Below, in pieces: positions 1 to 7,616 of a DNA stretch of 64,000 bases. Location: positions 90,178 through 154,177 of the forward strand of contig JBJHBT010000007.1 in the NCBI GenBank assembly GCA_050485645.1. The letters are read 5' to 3'. Origin of the DNA: JBJHBP01 sp050485645 (GTDB lineage Bacteria; Pseudomonadota; Gammaproteobacteria; Steroidobacterales; Rariloculaceae). Both the position numbers and the translations under genes were made by a program. The notes below the pieces were generated by a model. The model saw only the letters and a list, made by a program, of their open reading frames with translations. It was not told where the DNA came from and ran no database searches. Numbering within the stretch: the first letter of the stretch is position 1; the number at the start of each line of letters is the position of its first letter.

Positions 1-48
1 GCCGTTCTTGATGAAGTTGCGCGCGAGGCGCGGAAACATGAGAGCCAT
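1..48 (-). CDS. Start of a probable DUF6094 SAM-methyltransferase-like ICE protein (partial)
   Basis: Only the first 16 codons are inside the window; the gene runs off the left edge. The peptide begins MALMFPRLARNFIKNG, which I recall as the N-terminus of DUF6094-type proteins of PFGI-1-class ICEs (class I methyltransferase fold). An AGGAG ribosome site lies 6 nt before the ATG on the minus strand. It would be the next gene after the 116-763 gene and is co-oriented with the whole ICE block. The family name rests on memory of a short N-terminus, so treat it as tentative; the start itself is well supported. Confidence 0.55.
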   Translation of the reverse strand, partial: MALMFPRLARNFIKNG

Positions 49-115
49 GGGAATCTCCTGTGAAGAAGTGGGATGAAAGCGGGCATGTGCGGCACACATG
101 CCCGGTGGTCGGGTT

Positions 116-763
116 TCAGGCCACCCGCCGCAGCGGTTTGCCCGAGGCCAGTTCGTATTGCGAAACACCGAGGGTTCCGTTGCGGATCAGGTCGCCCAGC
201 GCCGTGGTCAGCGCCGGAACGTCCAAGGCGAGCCGATGACCATCCAGCGGCCCGAGGGCGAATGGAAGGCGGGTCAGCATGTCCCGCGACTGCAACAGCG
301 TCAGCACGTCGTCGCGCCAGTGGTCGAGCAGTGGCAGCGGGCAGGTTTCCCGCACCAACGTCCACAGCCGTTCGGTGTGGTTGGAGACCGTCTTGGGCAG
401 CAGCGCCAGAGCACTGGCGTTGGCCTTGTCGGGCTTCACGCAGCGCTTGTCGAACAGCCACAGATGGACCATGGACCCGAACAGCGTGCGCCGGAAGGCC
501 CGCGTGGTGCGTTTCTCCAGGTTGTCGGTGTTGCCGACGAAGACCGGGATCGACGCCTGATCGGTGACGAGATGGAACTGATCCAGTCCTTGCTCCGAAC
601 GACCGAGGGTCAGGCGGGCCAGGAACTCCTGGACGGCGGTATCGCGCGCCCAGACGGAAAGAAAGATCAGGTTGCCGTGTTCGTCACCGATGCAGCCGTC
701 GGCCATCAGGTCGGGGCACTCGTCGATGCGATACAGCACGTTGGATGATGTCGATGCAGGCAT
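116..763 (-). CDS. ICE accessory protein of unknown function, 215 aa
   Basis: The open frame continues upstream, but the ATG at 763 is preceded by GAGGA, and the region before it holds a twin-hairpin element and a terminator, so this start is preferred. The protein begins MPASTSSNVLYRIDEC and has no signal peptide or membrane segment. I recognise no catalytic motif. A DEHGN segment near residue 25 and a central WTLVRET segment are the only distinctive stretches. It is the last complete gene of the minus-strand ICE block before the putative methyltransferase gene at the left edge. Function unknown. Confidence 0.7.
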   Translation of the reverse strand: MPASTSSNVLYRIDECPDLMADGCIGDEHGNLIFLSVWARDTAVQEFLARLTLGRSEQGLDQFHLVTDQASIPVFVGNTDNLEKRTTRAFRRTLFGSMVHLWLFDKRCVKPDKANASALALLPKTVSNHTERLWTLVRETCPLPLLDHWRDDVLTLLQSRDMLTRLPFALGPLDGHRLALDVPALTTALGDLIRNGTLGVSQYELASGKPLRRVA

Positions 764-883
764 AGTGATGTCCTCAAAAAAGGGAGCAGCACCGCCCGCG
801 AGGGCAGTCACTGCCCCAGGGGGATGGAAGAAAACGCCGTGAGCGTCTTGGCAAGAACGAATGACCAGTGCGTAGCACGCACC

Positions 884-939
884 GTAGCCTTGAAGGTCTA
901 GGCTACCTGGGCATGTTGTCGGCAACGCCGACGGACATG
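884..939 (-). ncRNA. Twin-hairpin structured element, copy 1
   Basis: First of four related elements (others at 4236-4291, 5801-5856, 7617-7673). Written on the plus strand, hairpin A is GTAGCCT (884-890) pairing with AGGCTAC (900-906). Hairpin B is CATGT (912-916) plus GTCGGC (918-923), loop AAC, then GCCGAC (927-932) and ACATG (935-939). The linker CTGGG between the hairpins and TTGAAGGTC in loop A are conserved. The inner stem of hairpin B differs in sequence from copies 2 and 3 yet still pairs. It lies about 100 bp after the terminator at 1040-1077 and 120 bp before the start of the 116-763 gene, so it would be in that gene's leader. Confidence 0.65.
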
Positions 940-1039
940 GGTAGTAGCCTGCTTCAAGAAGAAGATGAGCGAGAGCGAAAAACCGCCACGCAACACAACC
1001 CTGTTTGCCGGGGGGCTCCGAAGGGACTTCTGCTGAACG

Positions 1040-1077
1040 AAAAAAGCGGACCATGCCGTCATGGGCATGATCCGCTT
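1040..1077 (-). terminator. Intrinsic terminator after the DUF932 gene
   Basis: On the minus strand, a 14-bp imperfect stem (AAGCGGATCATGCCC and its partner) is followed by a T-run. It sits 6 bp beyond the stop of the 1083-1910 gene. Confidence 0.8.
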
Positions 1078-1082
1078 GATGA

Positions 1083-1910
1083 TCAGGCTTTCAACTGACG
1101 CAGACCTTCCGCCAGCAGCCAGAGCGCCCGGTTGAGCCGGACATTCTGGTCGATGCCTTGAACGGGCCGCGTGCTTTGCCGGCGTCCGTTCGCGGTACGG
1201 CTGGTCAGGCCACCTTTGACGAGGTTCTCCTGGACGCGATTGAACGTCGACCACAGGTCCGATCGGGTGTCGTCGAAACGACGTGGCCGCAGAACCTGAC
1301 TCTCGGTGATCGGCAAGGCCTTGCCGGGATCGTCGTACTTGAGAGTCAACGCCGATCTGGCGAAGACCTCGGCCTCGCCGTCGTCGAGTGTGATGGCACA
1401 CATGGCGTCGCGAGAGTGTTGCACCCGCTCGAAACCCTGTAAGACCTCATAGGCGCCTTCGATCACGTGATCGGTGACGTTGCCTTTGTGAGGCACGCGG
1501 ACGTCGGCGAACGTGTCGCCGCACACCAGGCCGTTTTGGCAAACGAACCTGAACATGCCCGCGAGCATCTGATAGCTGCTCGTACCGTCGTGCGAGTTGA
1601 GCAAGATGATCTCGTTCGCCTCGGTGCCGTCGATCTGGCTTGCATGACGAAGCCGCAGCATGTGCTTGGTGTAGTCACGGCGATCCTCGTGGCGCACACG
1701 TGTCTGGCACGCCATGAACGGTTGGAAGCCCTCCTTGCGTAGCTCCGTCAACACGGCCGCGGTCGGGATGTAGCTGTAGCGCTGGGAACGGCTTTCGTGC
1801 GGGGTCTCCGCGAAGATGGATGGGGCGACGGTGCGGATCTGATCATCCGACAGCGGATGGTCCGAGCGCAGCACCGGAGAACGATGGGAAAAGCGGGATG
1901 AGAGTTGCAT
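1083..1910 (-). CDS. DUF932 family protein (plasmid/phage-like), 275 aa
   Basis: The protein resembles the DUF932 (phage/plasmid-like TIGR03299) family found on ICEs and plasmids: N-terminal SHRSPVLRSDHPLSDDQI, then a central region with RHEDRRDYTKHMLRLRH, LLNSHDGTSSYQMLAGMFRF and QNGLVCGD, which match the family's conserved core as I remember it. Its molecular role is not established. The start at 1910 is chosen because AAGGAGA lies 6 nt upstream; a further in-frame ATG 33 nt earlier lacks a ribosome site. The gene is bracketed by terminators at 1984-2007 and 1040-1077, so it is probably its own transcription unit. Confidence 0.85.
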   Translation of the reverse strand: MQLSSRFSHRSPVLRSDHPLSDDQIRTVAPSIFAETPHESRSQRYSYIPTAAVLTELRKEGFQPFMACQTRVRHEDRRDYTKHMLRLRHASQIDGTEANEIILLNSHDGTSSYQMLAGMFRFVCQNGLVCGDTFADVRVPHKGNVTDHVIEGAYEVLQGFERVQHSRDAMCAITLDDGEAEVFARSALTLKYDDPGKALPITESQVLRPRRFDDTRSDLWSTFNRVQENLVKGGLTSRTANGRRQSTRPVQGIDQNVRLNRALWLLAEGLRQLKA

Positions 1911-1983
1911 GACTATCTCCTTGAGGATTGGAGCAATCGGCATCGAGAGGCCAGGAGCCGGATGCGAGCGATTGCATGGGACA

Positions 1984-2007
1984 AAGAAAAGCCCCGCGAA
2001 GCAGGGC
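1984..2007 (-). terminator. Intrinsic terminator after the 2061-2321 gene
   Basis: On the minus strand GCCCTGC, loop TTC, GCGGGGC (one G-T pair) is followed by TTTTCTTT. It ends the 2718-to-2061 pair of genes. Confidence 0.75.
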
Positions 2008-2060
2008 CTGGATGGGTCAGGTAAAGAGGAATGCAGCCCCGTGAAGCAAGGGCCTGCGGA

Positions 2061-2321
2061 TCAGGCCGGCTCGAATTGCCGGCTGTAGGGGTTGAAGCGA
2101 AGCGCTTCGCTCCCCTTGAGGATCGGTGTGAAACCGTCCAGGTAGAGGTTGGCGAGATACTGGTCGCGGTAGGTCAGCGCCTGCCGTGCCTGTTCCTCGG
2201 TGAGACCGTCGCTGATGAAGTGATCGAGCAGTTCCTCGTCGGAGGAGACTTCGTTGTTGGACAACTGATCTTCGACGAGGCGCAGCGACGACGCCGGGAG
2301 GGAGGCCAGGATTGGGTCCAT
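2061..2321 (-). CDS. Small ICE protein of unknown function, 86 aa
   Basis: The ATG at 2321 follows a GGGAGG ribosome site; a longer open frame upstream is only the shadow of the preceding gene. The protein begins MDPILASLPASSLRLVEDQL and contains ISDGLTEEQARQAL, which looks like a short helical segment, followed by YRDQYLANLYLDG. No signal peptide or membrane span. It starts 16 bp after the stop of the 2338-2718 gene, so the two are probably co-transcribed. I do not recognise a family. Confidence 0.7.
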   Translation of the reverse strand: MDPILASLPASSLRLVEDQLSNNEVSSDEELLDHFISDGLTEEQARQALTYRDQYLANLYLDGFTPILKGSEALRFNPYSRQFEPA

Positions 2322-2337
2322 GACGTACCTCCCGTGC

Positions 2338-2718
2338 TCAGGCCGCCGACGCCGGCATGCGCCGACGTGCGTGATGGGCAAGCACTCCTTCACGCCACTC
2401 GGGGGATTGCACTGGCGCCATGTCGAGATAGCGCAGCGGGCACGAGTAGTAGTAGGGTTGCATGGATTCATCCAGGGGCTTGTGGCCCCATTCGCCACCC
2501 GAGCCTTGCAGCAGGTCGCAACGGATAACGTTGATGGAATCGCCGGCAGCGAGCTTCATGAATCCCGCTTGCTTGGCGGTGATGCGCACCACGGACCACA
2601 ACACGTTGCCGCGCAGGGTGTGGGCGATGACCTCCGAGCGAGCGCTTTCGCTCTCCTGCTGTTGGATCAGTTCGTGGATCAGTTGGTCGCGGGTTTGCCG
2701 CGAGAAATACCAGCCCAT
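2338..2718 (-). CDS. DUF6927-like ICE protein, 126 aa
   Basis: The N-terminus MGWYFSRQTRDQLIHELI matches what I remember of the DUF6927 family (MGW-start proteins on conjugative elements). The central WSVVRITAKQAG and LLQGSGGEWGHKPLDE segments suggest a small beta-rich domain. AGGAG lies 6-7 nt before the ATG at 2718. It is followed closely by the 86-aa gene at 2061-2321. The family assignment is from memory and the biochemical role is unknown. Confidence 0.7.
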   Translation of the reverse strand: MGWYFSRQTRDQLIHELIQQQESESARSEVIAHTLRGNVLWSVVRITAKQAGFMKLAAGDSINVIRCDLLQGSGGEWGHKPLDESMQPYYYSCPLRYLDMAPVQSPEWREGVLAHHARRRMPASAA

Positions 2719-2810
2719 GGGAGTTCTCCTGTGAAAAAAATCGGAGCACTCCCCCGACGGGGAAAGTGCCCCGACGGGTGGTTGAAACGTCGCGGGAAGC
2801 GACGGGTGGA

Positions 2811-3422
2811 TCAGGCGGAGGCGAGATGCCAGCCCTGGGACAGCGGCGCGAACTCGTAGCCCAAGGCACCGAGACGGTCACGTTGCTGACGCAACAGGCG
2901 ACGATCGACAGTGGCATCGAGCTTGACGATCTCGCCGAGCGGCCAGAGTGCGCCGAACAGCGTGGCGTTGTCGTCCTGGGCAGCCGGCTTGGTGGCAGGC
3001 TTGACCGGAACGTCCACACCGAACGGCCTGGTATCGACCAAGGGATCGCCGGACGTTGCCGCCTTCGCTTCGACGGGTGCCGAAGTGGACGGGACAGGTG
3101 CCTGCGCTTCCTCGTCGATCGGATCGACTTCCTGCGGACTCAGCCGGTTGGCTTCATCGCGGCTCAGGGGATCGATGTTCGATAAGGTCATGCCGCCCAG
3201 ATGGGCGCGGATCTCGATGACCATGCGGCCGCTCGTGCTGTACGTCGAAGGACGGATCTCGGTGATGACGAAATCACCCTCGTACTTGCCTTCACGGTAC
3301 TGGTCCAGCTCGGCGTTCTTGATGACGAATTCGCCGATGGAAGTGGCGAGGCGGCCGACGTTGAAGTCGCCGTTCCTGCCGTGGATGGTCTTGATGGCCA
3401 ATTGGCCGGGAAGCGTAATCAT
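2811..3422 (-). CDS. DUF3275 family ICE protein, 203 aa
   Basis: The N-terminal half (MITLPGQLAIKTIHGRNG, FNVGRLATSIGEFVIK, EGKYEGDFVITEI) is characteristic of DUF3275 proteins of PFGI-1-class ICEs. It looks like a beta-rich domain ending near residue 75, followed by a proline/alanine-rich linker (about 95-150) and a C-terminal LDATVDRRLLRQQRDRLGALGYEF helix region. AAGGAG lies 9 nt before the ATG at 3422. It is downstream of the DUF3577 gene, with a terminator between them. Function unknown; its context suggests a role in element replication or maintenance. Confidence 0.85.
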   Translation of the reverse strand: MITLPGQLAIKTIHGRNGDFNVGRLATSIGEFVIKNAELDQYREGKYEGDFVITEIRPSTYSTSGRMVIEIRAHLGGMTLSNIDPLSRDEANRLSPQEVDPIDEEAQAPVPSTSAPVEAKAATSGDPLVDTRPFGVDVPVKPATKPAAQDDNATLFGALWPLGEIVKLDATVDRRLLRQQRDRLGALGYEFAPLSQGWHLASA

Positions 3423-3492
3423 GGGTCAGCTCCTTACGATGATGAAAAACCGCGAGACACCGACCTCGGAAGATCGGCGGCTCGATGGCGGG

Positions 3493-3522
3493 AAGGAAAG
3501 CAAGGCCCCGGAGAGGGGCCTT
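3493..3522 (-). terminator. Intrinsic terminator after the DUF3577 gene
   Basis: On the minus strand AAGGCCCC, a 5-nt loop and GGGGCCTT are followed by a pyrimidine-rich GCTTTCCTTCC tail, weaker than the T-runs of the other terminators in this block. Confidence 0.65.
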
Positions 3523-3527
3523 GGGGG

Positions 3528-4061
3528 TCAGAACGACTCGGCCAGCGCCGGGGTGTCGGCGGTGTCGGTCTCGGAAGCCGCTGCCTCGGATGCGGGTGCA
3601 TCCTGGGCCGCGGGCTCGCTCGAAACGGCGGGCGTTTCGTCGCGAGGCGTTTCCTCGGAGGCCTTGGGTTCGGCCTTGTAGACGAGCTGACCATCGACCT
3701 TGATCCAGCTCACGAAGAGCAGGCGGGCCTTCAGGCTGACGCCCGGCTTTCCTTCATTCTTCCCCTTGGTGTAGGTGAAGATGTCGGTCCACAGGTCGCC
3801 CAGGCGGAACCCGATCAGCACCTTGCGTTCGGCCTTGACGGCCTCCTCGCAACGACGGATCAGATGCTGCGCCTCGCTGCCGGATACGCGCACGTCGAAA
3901 CGGCGGTACTCCGGTTTTTCGCTGGGACCATTGAGCGCTGCGATGTCGCAGGCCAGGAAGGCATCGCCTTTCTTGGGTTTCACGTCGCGGATGCGATTGA
4001 GATACCCGAGGCCGGTGATGTGCAGGTCGAAGAAGTTGGACTTTTCAGATGAAGTGGTCAT
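3528..4061 (-). CDS. STY4534 / DUF3577 family ICE replication-associated protein, 177 aa
   Basis: The protein matches the STY4534 (DUF3577) family of ICE proteins: N-terminal NFFDLHITGLGYLNRIRDVKP, then FLACDIAALNG, EYRRFDVRVSG, RKVLIGFRLGDLW and SWIKVDGQLVYKAEP. The first 125 residues look like a single-stranded-DNA-binding-type beta barrel, an inference from the repeated strand pattern; the Ala/Ser/Glu-rich tail (about 130-177) resembles the acidic tails of SSB-like proteins. The ATG at 4061 is preceded by AGGAG. Its leader contains twin-hairpin copy 2. The name reflects genetic linkage to pathogenicity-island replication genes, not a proven activity. Confidence 0.85.
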   Translation of the reverse strand: MTTSSEKSNFFDLHITGLGYLNRIRDVKPKKGDAFLACDIAALNGPSEKPEYRRFDVRVSGSEAQHLIRRCEEAVKAERKVLIGFRLGDLWTDIFTYTKGKNEGKPGVSLKARLLFVSWIKVDGQLVYKAEPKASEETPRDETPAVSSEPAAQDAPASEAAASETDTADTPALAESF

Positions 4062-4235
4062 GGTGAATCTCCTGTAGAAGAAAGATGCGGAGACACACCT
4101 GGCCCCTGCGGGAGGTGTGGAACCCCCGCGTGGGTTGACGGAACGACTGCATGGCATCGCCATCGAGGAACCGATGGCCGTTCGCGCGTGGATGCCGGTG
4201 CGAACTGGTGTGATCAACGTGGTCGGAACCGCGCC

Positions 4236-4291
4236 GTAGCCTTGAAGATCGTGGCTACCTGGGCATGTCGCTGACGGATCAGCGGAACATG
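4236..4291 (-). ncRNA. Twin-hairpin structured element, copy 2
   Basis: Plus-strand hairpin A: GTAGCC (4236-4241), loop of 11 nt, GGCTAC (4253-4258). Linker CTGGG. Hairpin B: CATGT (4264-4268), CGCTGA (4269-4274), loop CGGA, TCAGCG (4279-4284), GA, ACATG (4287-4291). It lies 100 bp after the terminator at 4391-4417 and 175 bp before the DUF3577 start. Flanking sequence GCGCC before hairpin A is shared with copies 3 and 4. Confidence 0.7.
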
Positions 4292-4390
4292 GTCGCAGCC
4301 TGCCCCCCCGTATGCCCGAAGGGCGAGGATGTATCAGTAATCGTCTGGTCCCGCATTGTTGGCCCGGCATCCGTGGCCGAAACGCGGACA

Positions 4391-4417
4391 AGAAAAAAAG
4401 CCCTCGCAGGGAGGGCT
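4391..4417 (-). terminator. Intrinsic terminator after the DUF3085 gene
   Basis: On the minus strand AGCCCTC, a 5-nt loop and GAGGGCT are followed by seven T residues. Confidence 0.85.
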
Positions 4418-4438
4418 GGGTAGAGACAAGCGGGTTGG

Positions 4439-4804
4439 TCAGCGATTGGCCGTTGTCGGGGCCACAGCCTGTAGTGACAGATGGGTTGCGGTAGCGGACA
4501 CGTCGAGGTCGTCCTCGCTGTGCAGGATGCGGGCGAACACGCCCTCCTGCGGATCGAGGTACTCTCCGAAATCATCGCCGCCAAACTCGATGCGTGCCAG
4601 CTCCCACCAGTCGTCGAACGGATCGACATCGGGGTTGCAGCCGACAGCGTAGGCGATCAGCTTCTGGCGACCATCGGGCCGACGCTCGCCGCGTTCGGCC
4701 AGGAAGTACACGCCCTGGTCCTTGACCAGGATGACGCGGCATTGATTGGCCACCGCTTCGGCGAGCACGGGCCGCAGTTCAGTGCCTTTGAATAGAACAG
4801 GCAT
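4439..4804 (-). CDS. DUF3085-like ICE protein, 121 aa
   Basis: The protein reads MPVLFKGTELRPVLAEAVAN with KDQGVYFLAE, YAVGCNPDVDPFDDWWELAR and FGGDDFGEYLDP. The GVY segment, the GCNP segment and the GGDDFGE motif are features I associate with the DUF3085 family of ICE proteins. No signal peptide or transmembrane segment. The ATG at 4804 has GGAGAT about 9 nt upstream. It sits between terminators at 4829-4860 and 4391-4417, so it appears to be expressed as a single gene. Function unknown. Confidence 0.75.
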   Translation of the reverse strand: MPVLFKGTELRPVLAEAVANQCRVILVKDQGVYFLAERGERRPDGRQKLIAYAVGCNPDVDPFDDWWELARIEFGGDDFGEYLDPQEGVFARILHSEDDLDVSATATHLSLQAVAPTTANR

Positions 4805-4828
4805 GGATGTGATCTCCGGTATGGGGGA

Positions 4829-4860
4829 AGAAAAGGCTTCCCGCCGCGAGGGCGGGAAGC
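4829..4860 (-). terminator. Intrinsic terminator after the 4883-5680 gene
   Basis: On the minus strand GCTTCCCGCC, a 5-nt loop and GGCGGGAAGC form a perfect 10-bp stem followed by CTTTTCTT. Confidence 0.85.
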
Positions 4861-4882
4861 GACCTTGGGATCAAGGTTGGGG

Positions 4883-5680
4883 TCAGTGCCGGACAGGCTT
4901 GCGACCGGACAGGCACTGCACGCGGATGCGACGCCAGCTTCCGTCGTCGATCAGTCGTTCCAGCGTTTCCCCGAGCGAATCGAAGAACACCTCATCGATT
5001 CGTTCGACCAGTTCGCCGTCTCGATGCAGTTCCACCGCGTACAGGTCGTCGCCGCGCTCGTAGAGCACGGTGACGCGGCCCTGGAACTTCGCGGTGGCGA
5101 CAGTGAAGCTGATTGCCGGCGGCGTCTCGATGATGTCGCTGGGCAGCGGATCGACCCAGGTGAAGTCCCGTGCGCCGGCATCCACCAGCAGGTGGGTGAT
5201 GCGCCGGAAGCCATCGGGGGCGGGCAACTGCTCCAGTTGCTGGATGAGTTCCTGCAGCTCGGGACAACGGGGTTGCGGAATCGGCAGCTTCGCCGGTGCG
5301 GAGCCGAGTATGAGCCGCCTCACCGTGTACGGCTTGCCGTCGGCGGTGAACTCCGTCTGCTCCTCGGGGATGTCTGCACGTTGACCGTCGAAACGGCGTC
5401 GGGCATACGGCTGGACTTCGACTTTGGCGCCTTCGTCGGGCACTTCGGTCACGAGCGTCCGGTCGAGTACCGCGAACTCCGCGCGGCCCGTCTTGACGAC
5501 GATGGCCTCCGCGGTGGTGGCGATCACCTTGCCCTCGAACGGCCTGGGATCGATGTGGAAGCCCAGCGTCGAAACCTTGGGCTGCCCGTCGAAGATGTTG
5601 AACTTGAACGTGCGGATGTTGCGCGGCACATGACCGCAGACCAGCGTCGGCATCTGTGCGCGAATGGCTTGTGTGTCCAT
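4883..5680 (-). CDS. ICE accessory protein of unknown function, 265 aa
   Basis: The ATG at 5680 is preceded by AAGGAG. The open frame reaches further upstream but has no ribosome site there. Two halves are visible: residues 1-150 with GHVPRNIRTFKFNIFDGQPK and a series of short beta strands, and residues 150-265 with ELQELIQQLEQL and a C-terminal FFDSLGETLERLIDD segment. No known catalytic motif, signal peptide or membrane span. It starts 121 bp after twin-hairpin copy 3 and ends in its own terminator. I do not recognise the family. Confidence 0.7.
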   Translation of the reverse strand: MDTQAIRAQMPTLVCGHVPRNIRTFKFNIFDGQPKVSTLGFHIDPRPFEGKVIATTAEAIVVKTGRAEFAVLDRTLVTEVPDEGAKVEVQPYARRRFDGQRADIPEEQTEFTADGKPYTVRRLILGSAPAKLPIPQPRCPELQELIQQLEQLPAPDGFRRITHLLVDAGARDFTWVDPLPSDIIETPPAISFTVATAKFQGRVTVLYERGDDLYAVELHRDGELVERIDEVFFDSLGETLERLIDDGSWRRIRVQCLSGRKPVRH

Positions 5681-5800
5681 GGAAGACTCCTTGTGGAAAC
5701 CAAGGGACTTCCACCCGGCAAGGGAGGCATGTCCCTTGAGGGTTGATGACAAAGACGCGAAGCGTCGAGTAGGAAAACAACCAGCGCGATGGATCGCGCC

Positions 5801-5856
5801 GTAGTCTTGAAGGTCGCGACTACCTGGGCATGTCGCTGACGGATCAGCGGAACATG
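5801..5856 (-). ncRNA. Twin-hairpin structured element, copy 3
   Basis: Plus-strand hairpin A: GTAGTC (5801-5806), 11-nt loop, GACTAC (5818-5823). The C-to-T and G-to-A changes relative to copy 2 are compensatory. Linker CTGGG. Hairpin B is identical to copy 2: CATGT (5829-5833), CGCTGA, CGGA, TCAGCG, GA, ACATG (5852-5856). It lies 81 bp after the terminator at 5937-5961 and 121 bp before the 4883-5680 gene. Confidence 0.7.
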
Positions 5857-5936
5857 GCCGCAGCGTGGCAGGGTCGCCGTGGACGGGCGATCGTCAAACG
5901 GTTTCCGTGACCGTCCCTATTCCTTCGGGGCACACG

Positions 5937-5961
5937 AAAAAAGAGCCCCGCGAAGGGGCTC
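5937..5961 (-). terminator. Intrinsic terminator after the 5978-6691 gene
   Basis: On the minus strand GAGCCCC, a 5-nt loop and GGGGCTC are followed by six T residues. It lies 16 bp beyond the stop codon. Confidence 0.85.
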
Positions 5962-5977
5962 AAGGCAGGCAGGGTGG

Positions 5978-6691
5978 TCAGTCGTCGTAGACGGGCAAGC
6001 CGTCCAGTATCTCGGCGTTCGGATCGAAGATCAGGATGCGCACATCGGCCAGGGCCGCAAGCTGCATCACCGTGATCAACGGCTGGGGAACGCAGGCGTC
6101 CGTCTGGGCGTTGTACAGTGCCTGGGCATTGCGGCCATCGACGAATTCGAGGTTCGCATCGGTCCAGGGTGTGGCGATCAGCTTCACGCCTACCGCATCG
6201 CTGTCGGGCATGCGGAACGCTTCAAAGAACAGGCCCGTGAGCGTTGAGGCGTCGGCCAGGTCTTCGAGGTACTGCCGCGTTTCCTCGGGAATATGCCCGG
6301 AACTAATCTCCCAGCACCGGCTGTAGTGCCCGGTGGTGAAGCTCAGTCGTCGCACGACCTCGCTGGCCGCTTCCTCCGAGTACGTGTCGCCGACGTGGAT
6401 CGGCGTGCCGCCGTCATCTGCCATGACGGCATAGATCACTGTGCGCGCGATACCACTGCTGCGGCACTGCGCGTCCAGCTCAGCAGGCACGCTCTGACCC
6501 TCGGTCACGAGGGTGAAGTCATCGCAGAACACGCACTCGAACCGCTCGATCTCGTTGTCTTGCAGATGTGACTGCGAGGCGTGCAATGGAAGATAGGTCA
6601 TCGGGCAGTCGTCGTCGTAGACGATGGCGACCAGGCGTTGAATGGAAAGGCGGTCGTAGCCGCGGACGAAAGGATTGGTGTTGGTTGCCAT
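5978..6691 (-). CDS. ICE accessory protein of unknown function, 237 aa
   Basis: The protein begins MATNTNPFVRGYDRLSIQRL with AGGAG in front of the ATG at 6691. It is acidic and cytosolic in character. Visible segments are CVFCDDFTLVTEGQ near residue 55, a TVIYAVMADDGG segment, HYSRCWEISSGHIPEETRQYL near 150 and VMQLAALADVRILIFDPN near the C-terminus. The paired Cys (CVFC) could bind metal or be incidental. I do not recognise a family. It is followed by a strong terminator. Confidence 0.7.
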   Translation of the reverse strand: MATNTNPFVRGYDRLSIQRLVAIVYDDDCPMTYLPLHASQSHLQDNEIERFECVFCDDFTLVTEGQSVPAELDAQCRSSGIARTVIYAVMADDGGTPIHVGDTYSEEAASEVVRRLSFTTGHYSRCWEISSGHIPEETRQYLEDLADASTLTGLFFEAFRMPDSDAVGVKLIATPWTDANLEFVDGRNAQALYNAQTDACVPQPLITVMQLAALADVRILIFDPNAEILDGLPVYDD

Positions 6692-6808
6692 GATGGGCTC
6701 CTGTTGAAAAAAACGCGGAGCCACGTCCAAGCGGACGATGGCATCCGCTCGGGAAAACCCGAGTCCGCATGGACCCAGGCGGTTGAAAAAAGAAACGGCT
6801 AAGTGAAA

Positions 6809-7201
6809 TCACCAGCCGGTGTAGTTGAGGATCAGCGCGGCGATGACCTTGCGCCGTTCCAGATCCAAGCCTCCCAGGTCAGACAGGCCGCGGACGCCGA
6901 CACGCTTGAGCAGCGCGCCGCCGGTCTCGGCGTTGTAGAAGCTGACCAGCGCGGCCAGAAACACTTTCTCGCCGGAACTCATGACACCGATGGCCTTCTT
7001 GATGAGGGCGACGTTCGGGCACAAGTCCCATTTCTCCACGGCCAGATCGAGGCCTTCCCGGCTGCCGTTGCCGAACAGGCCAGGACCGACCAGCTCGACA
7101 CCGCGCTTCCAGGCATGGAAAAAAGCGTGGGGTGCTTGCGAGAAATGCTGCTCGTTGCGCGCGATCTCATCAAAGATCGCCTGCTCGTTCATCGTGTTCA
7201 T
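6809..7201 (-). CDS. ICE accessory protein of unknown function, 130 aa
   Basis: The ATG at 7201 (or MNEQ, three codons later) follows AGGAGAGC. The protein is mostly helical in pattern: AIFDEIARNEQHFSQAPHAF, GREGLD-type turn, VALIKKAIGVMSSGEKVFLA and RRKVIAALILNY. No export signal or known motif. The stop overlaps a weak CGGCT/AGCCG stem followed by TTTCTTTTTT (about 6785-6825), which may act as its terminator. Function unknown. Confidence 0.65.
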   Translation of the reverse strand: MNTMNEQAIFDEIARNEQHFSQAPHAFFHAWKRGVELVGPGLFGNGSREGLDLAVEKWDLCPNVALIKKAIGVMSSGEKVFLAALVSFYNAETGGALLKRVGVRGLSDLGGLDLERRKVIAALILNYTGW

Positions 7202-7234
7202 GATGAAGCTCTCCTGATGATGCGTGGATAGGGA

Positions 7235-7465
7235 TCACGGGCACGGGCGCTGCGTCCATGCGCCGGTTTCCAGGGCATGGCGGGCGGCCTCGTGGCTCGG
7301 GAAATACTCGACGGACTCGCGCGAGGCGGGGCCGTCGTCGAAGGTGCCGATGTAGTGCCCGGCGGCACTGCGCAGCACCTGCAGAGGCAGGCGTTTGCCC
7401 ACATAGGCCAGGGCCAGCAAACCCGAAGGGACTGCGGGCCTGGGTGTGACAGGATCGAAGGACAT
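7235..7465 (-). CDS. Small ICE protein of unknown function, 76 aa
   Basis: The ATG at 7465 has AGGAGA 6 nt upstream. The protein begins MSFDPVTPRPAVPSGLLALA and contains HYIGTFDDGPASRESVEYF and EAARHALETGAW, suggesting a small alpha/beta domain. It follows twin-hairpin copy 4 by 152 bp and is followed after 33 bp by the 130-aa gene, so the two may share a transcript. No family recognised. Confidence 0.65.
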   Translation of the reverse strand: MSFDPVTPRPAVPSGLLALAYVGKRLPLQVLRSAAGHYIGTFDDGPASRESVEYFPSHEAARHALETGAWTQRPCP

Positions 7466-7616
7466 GGTGCTCTCCTATGGCGATGGGAAGCGCCATATCC
7501 CGACGGGATCAGCGATTCCCGCAGGGTGGAAGAAAGTGCATCGTCGCCAGGGCATGGCGATCGTCCGCGGGGCGATGCGAAGCGGACTGGATCGGTCAGC
7601 GCAGTGGAACCGCGCC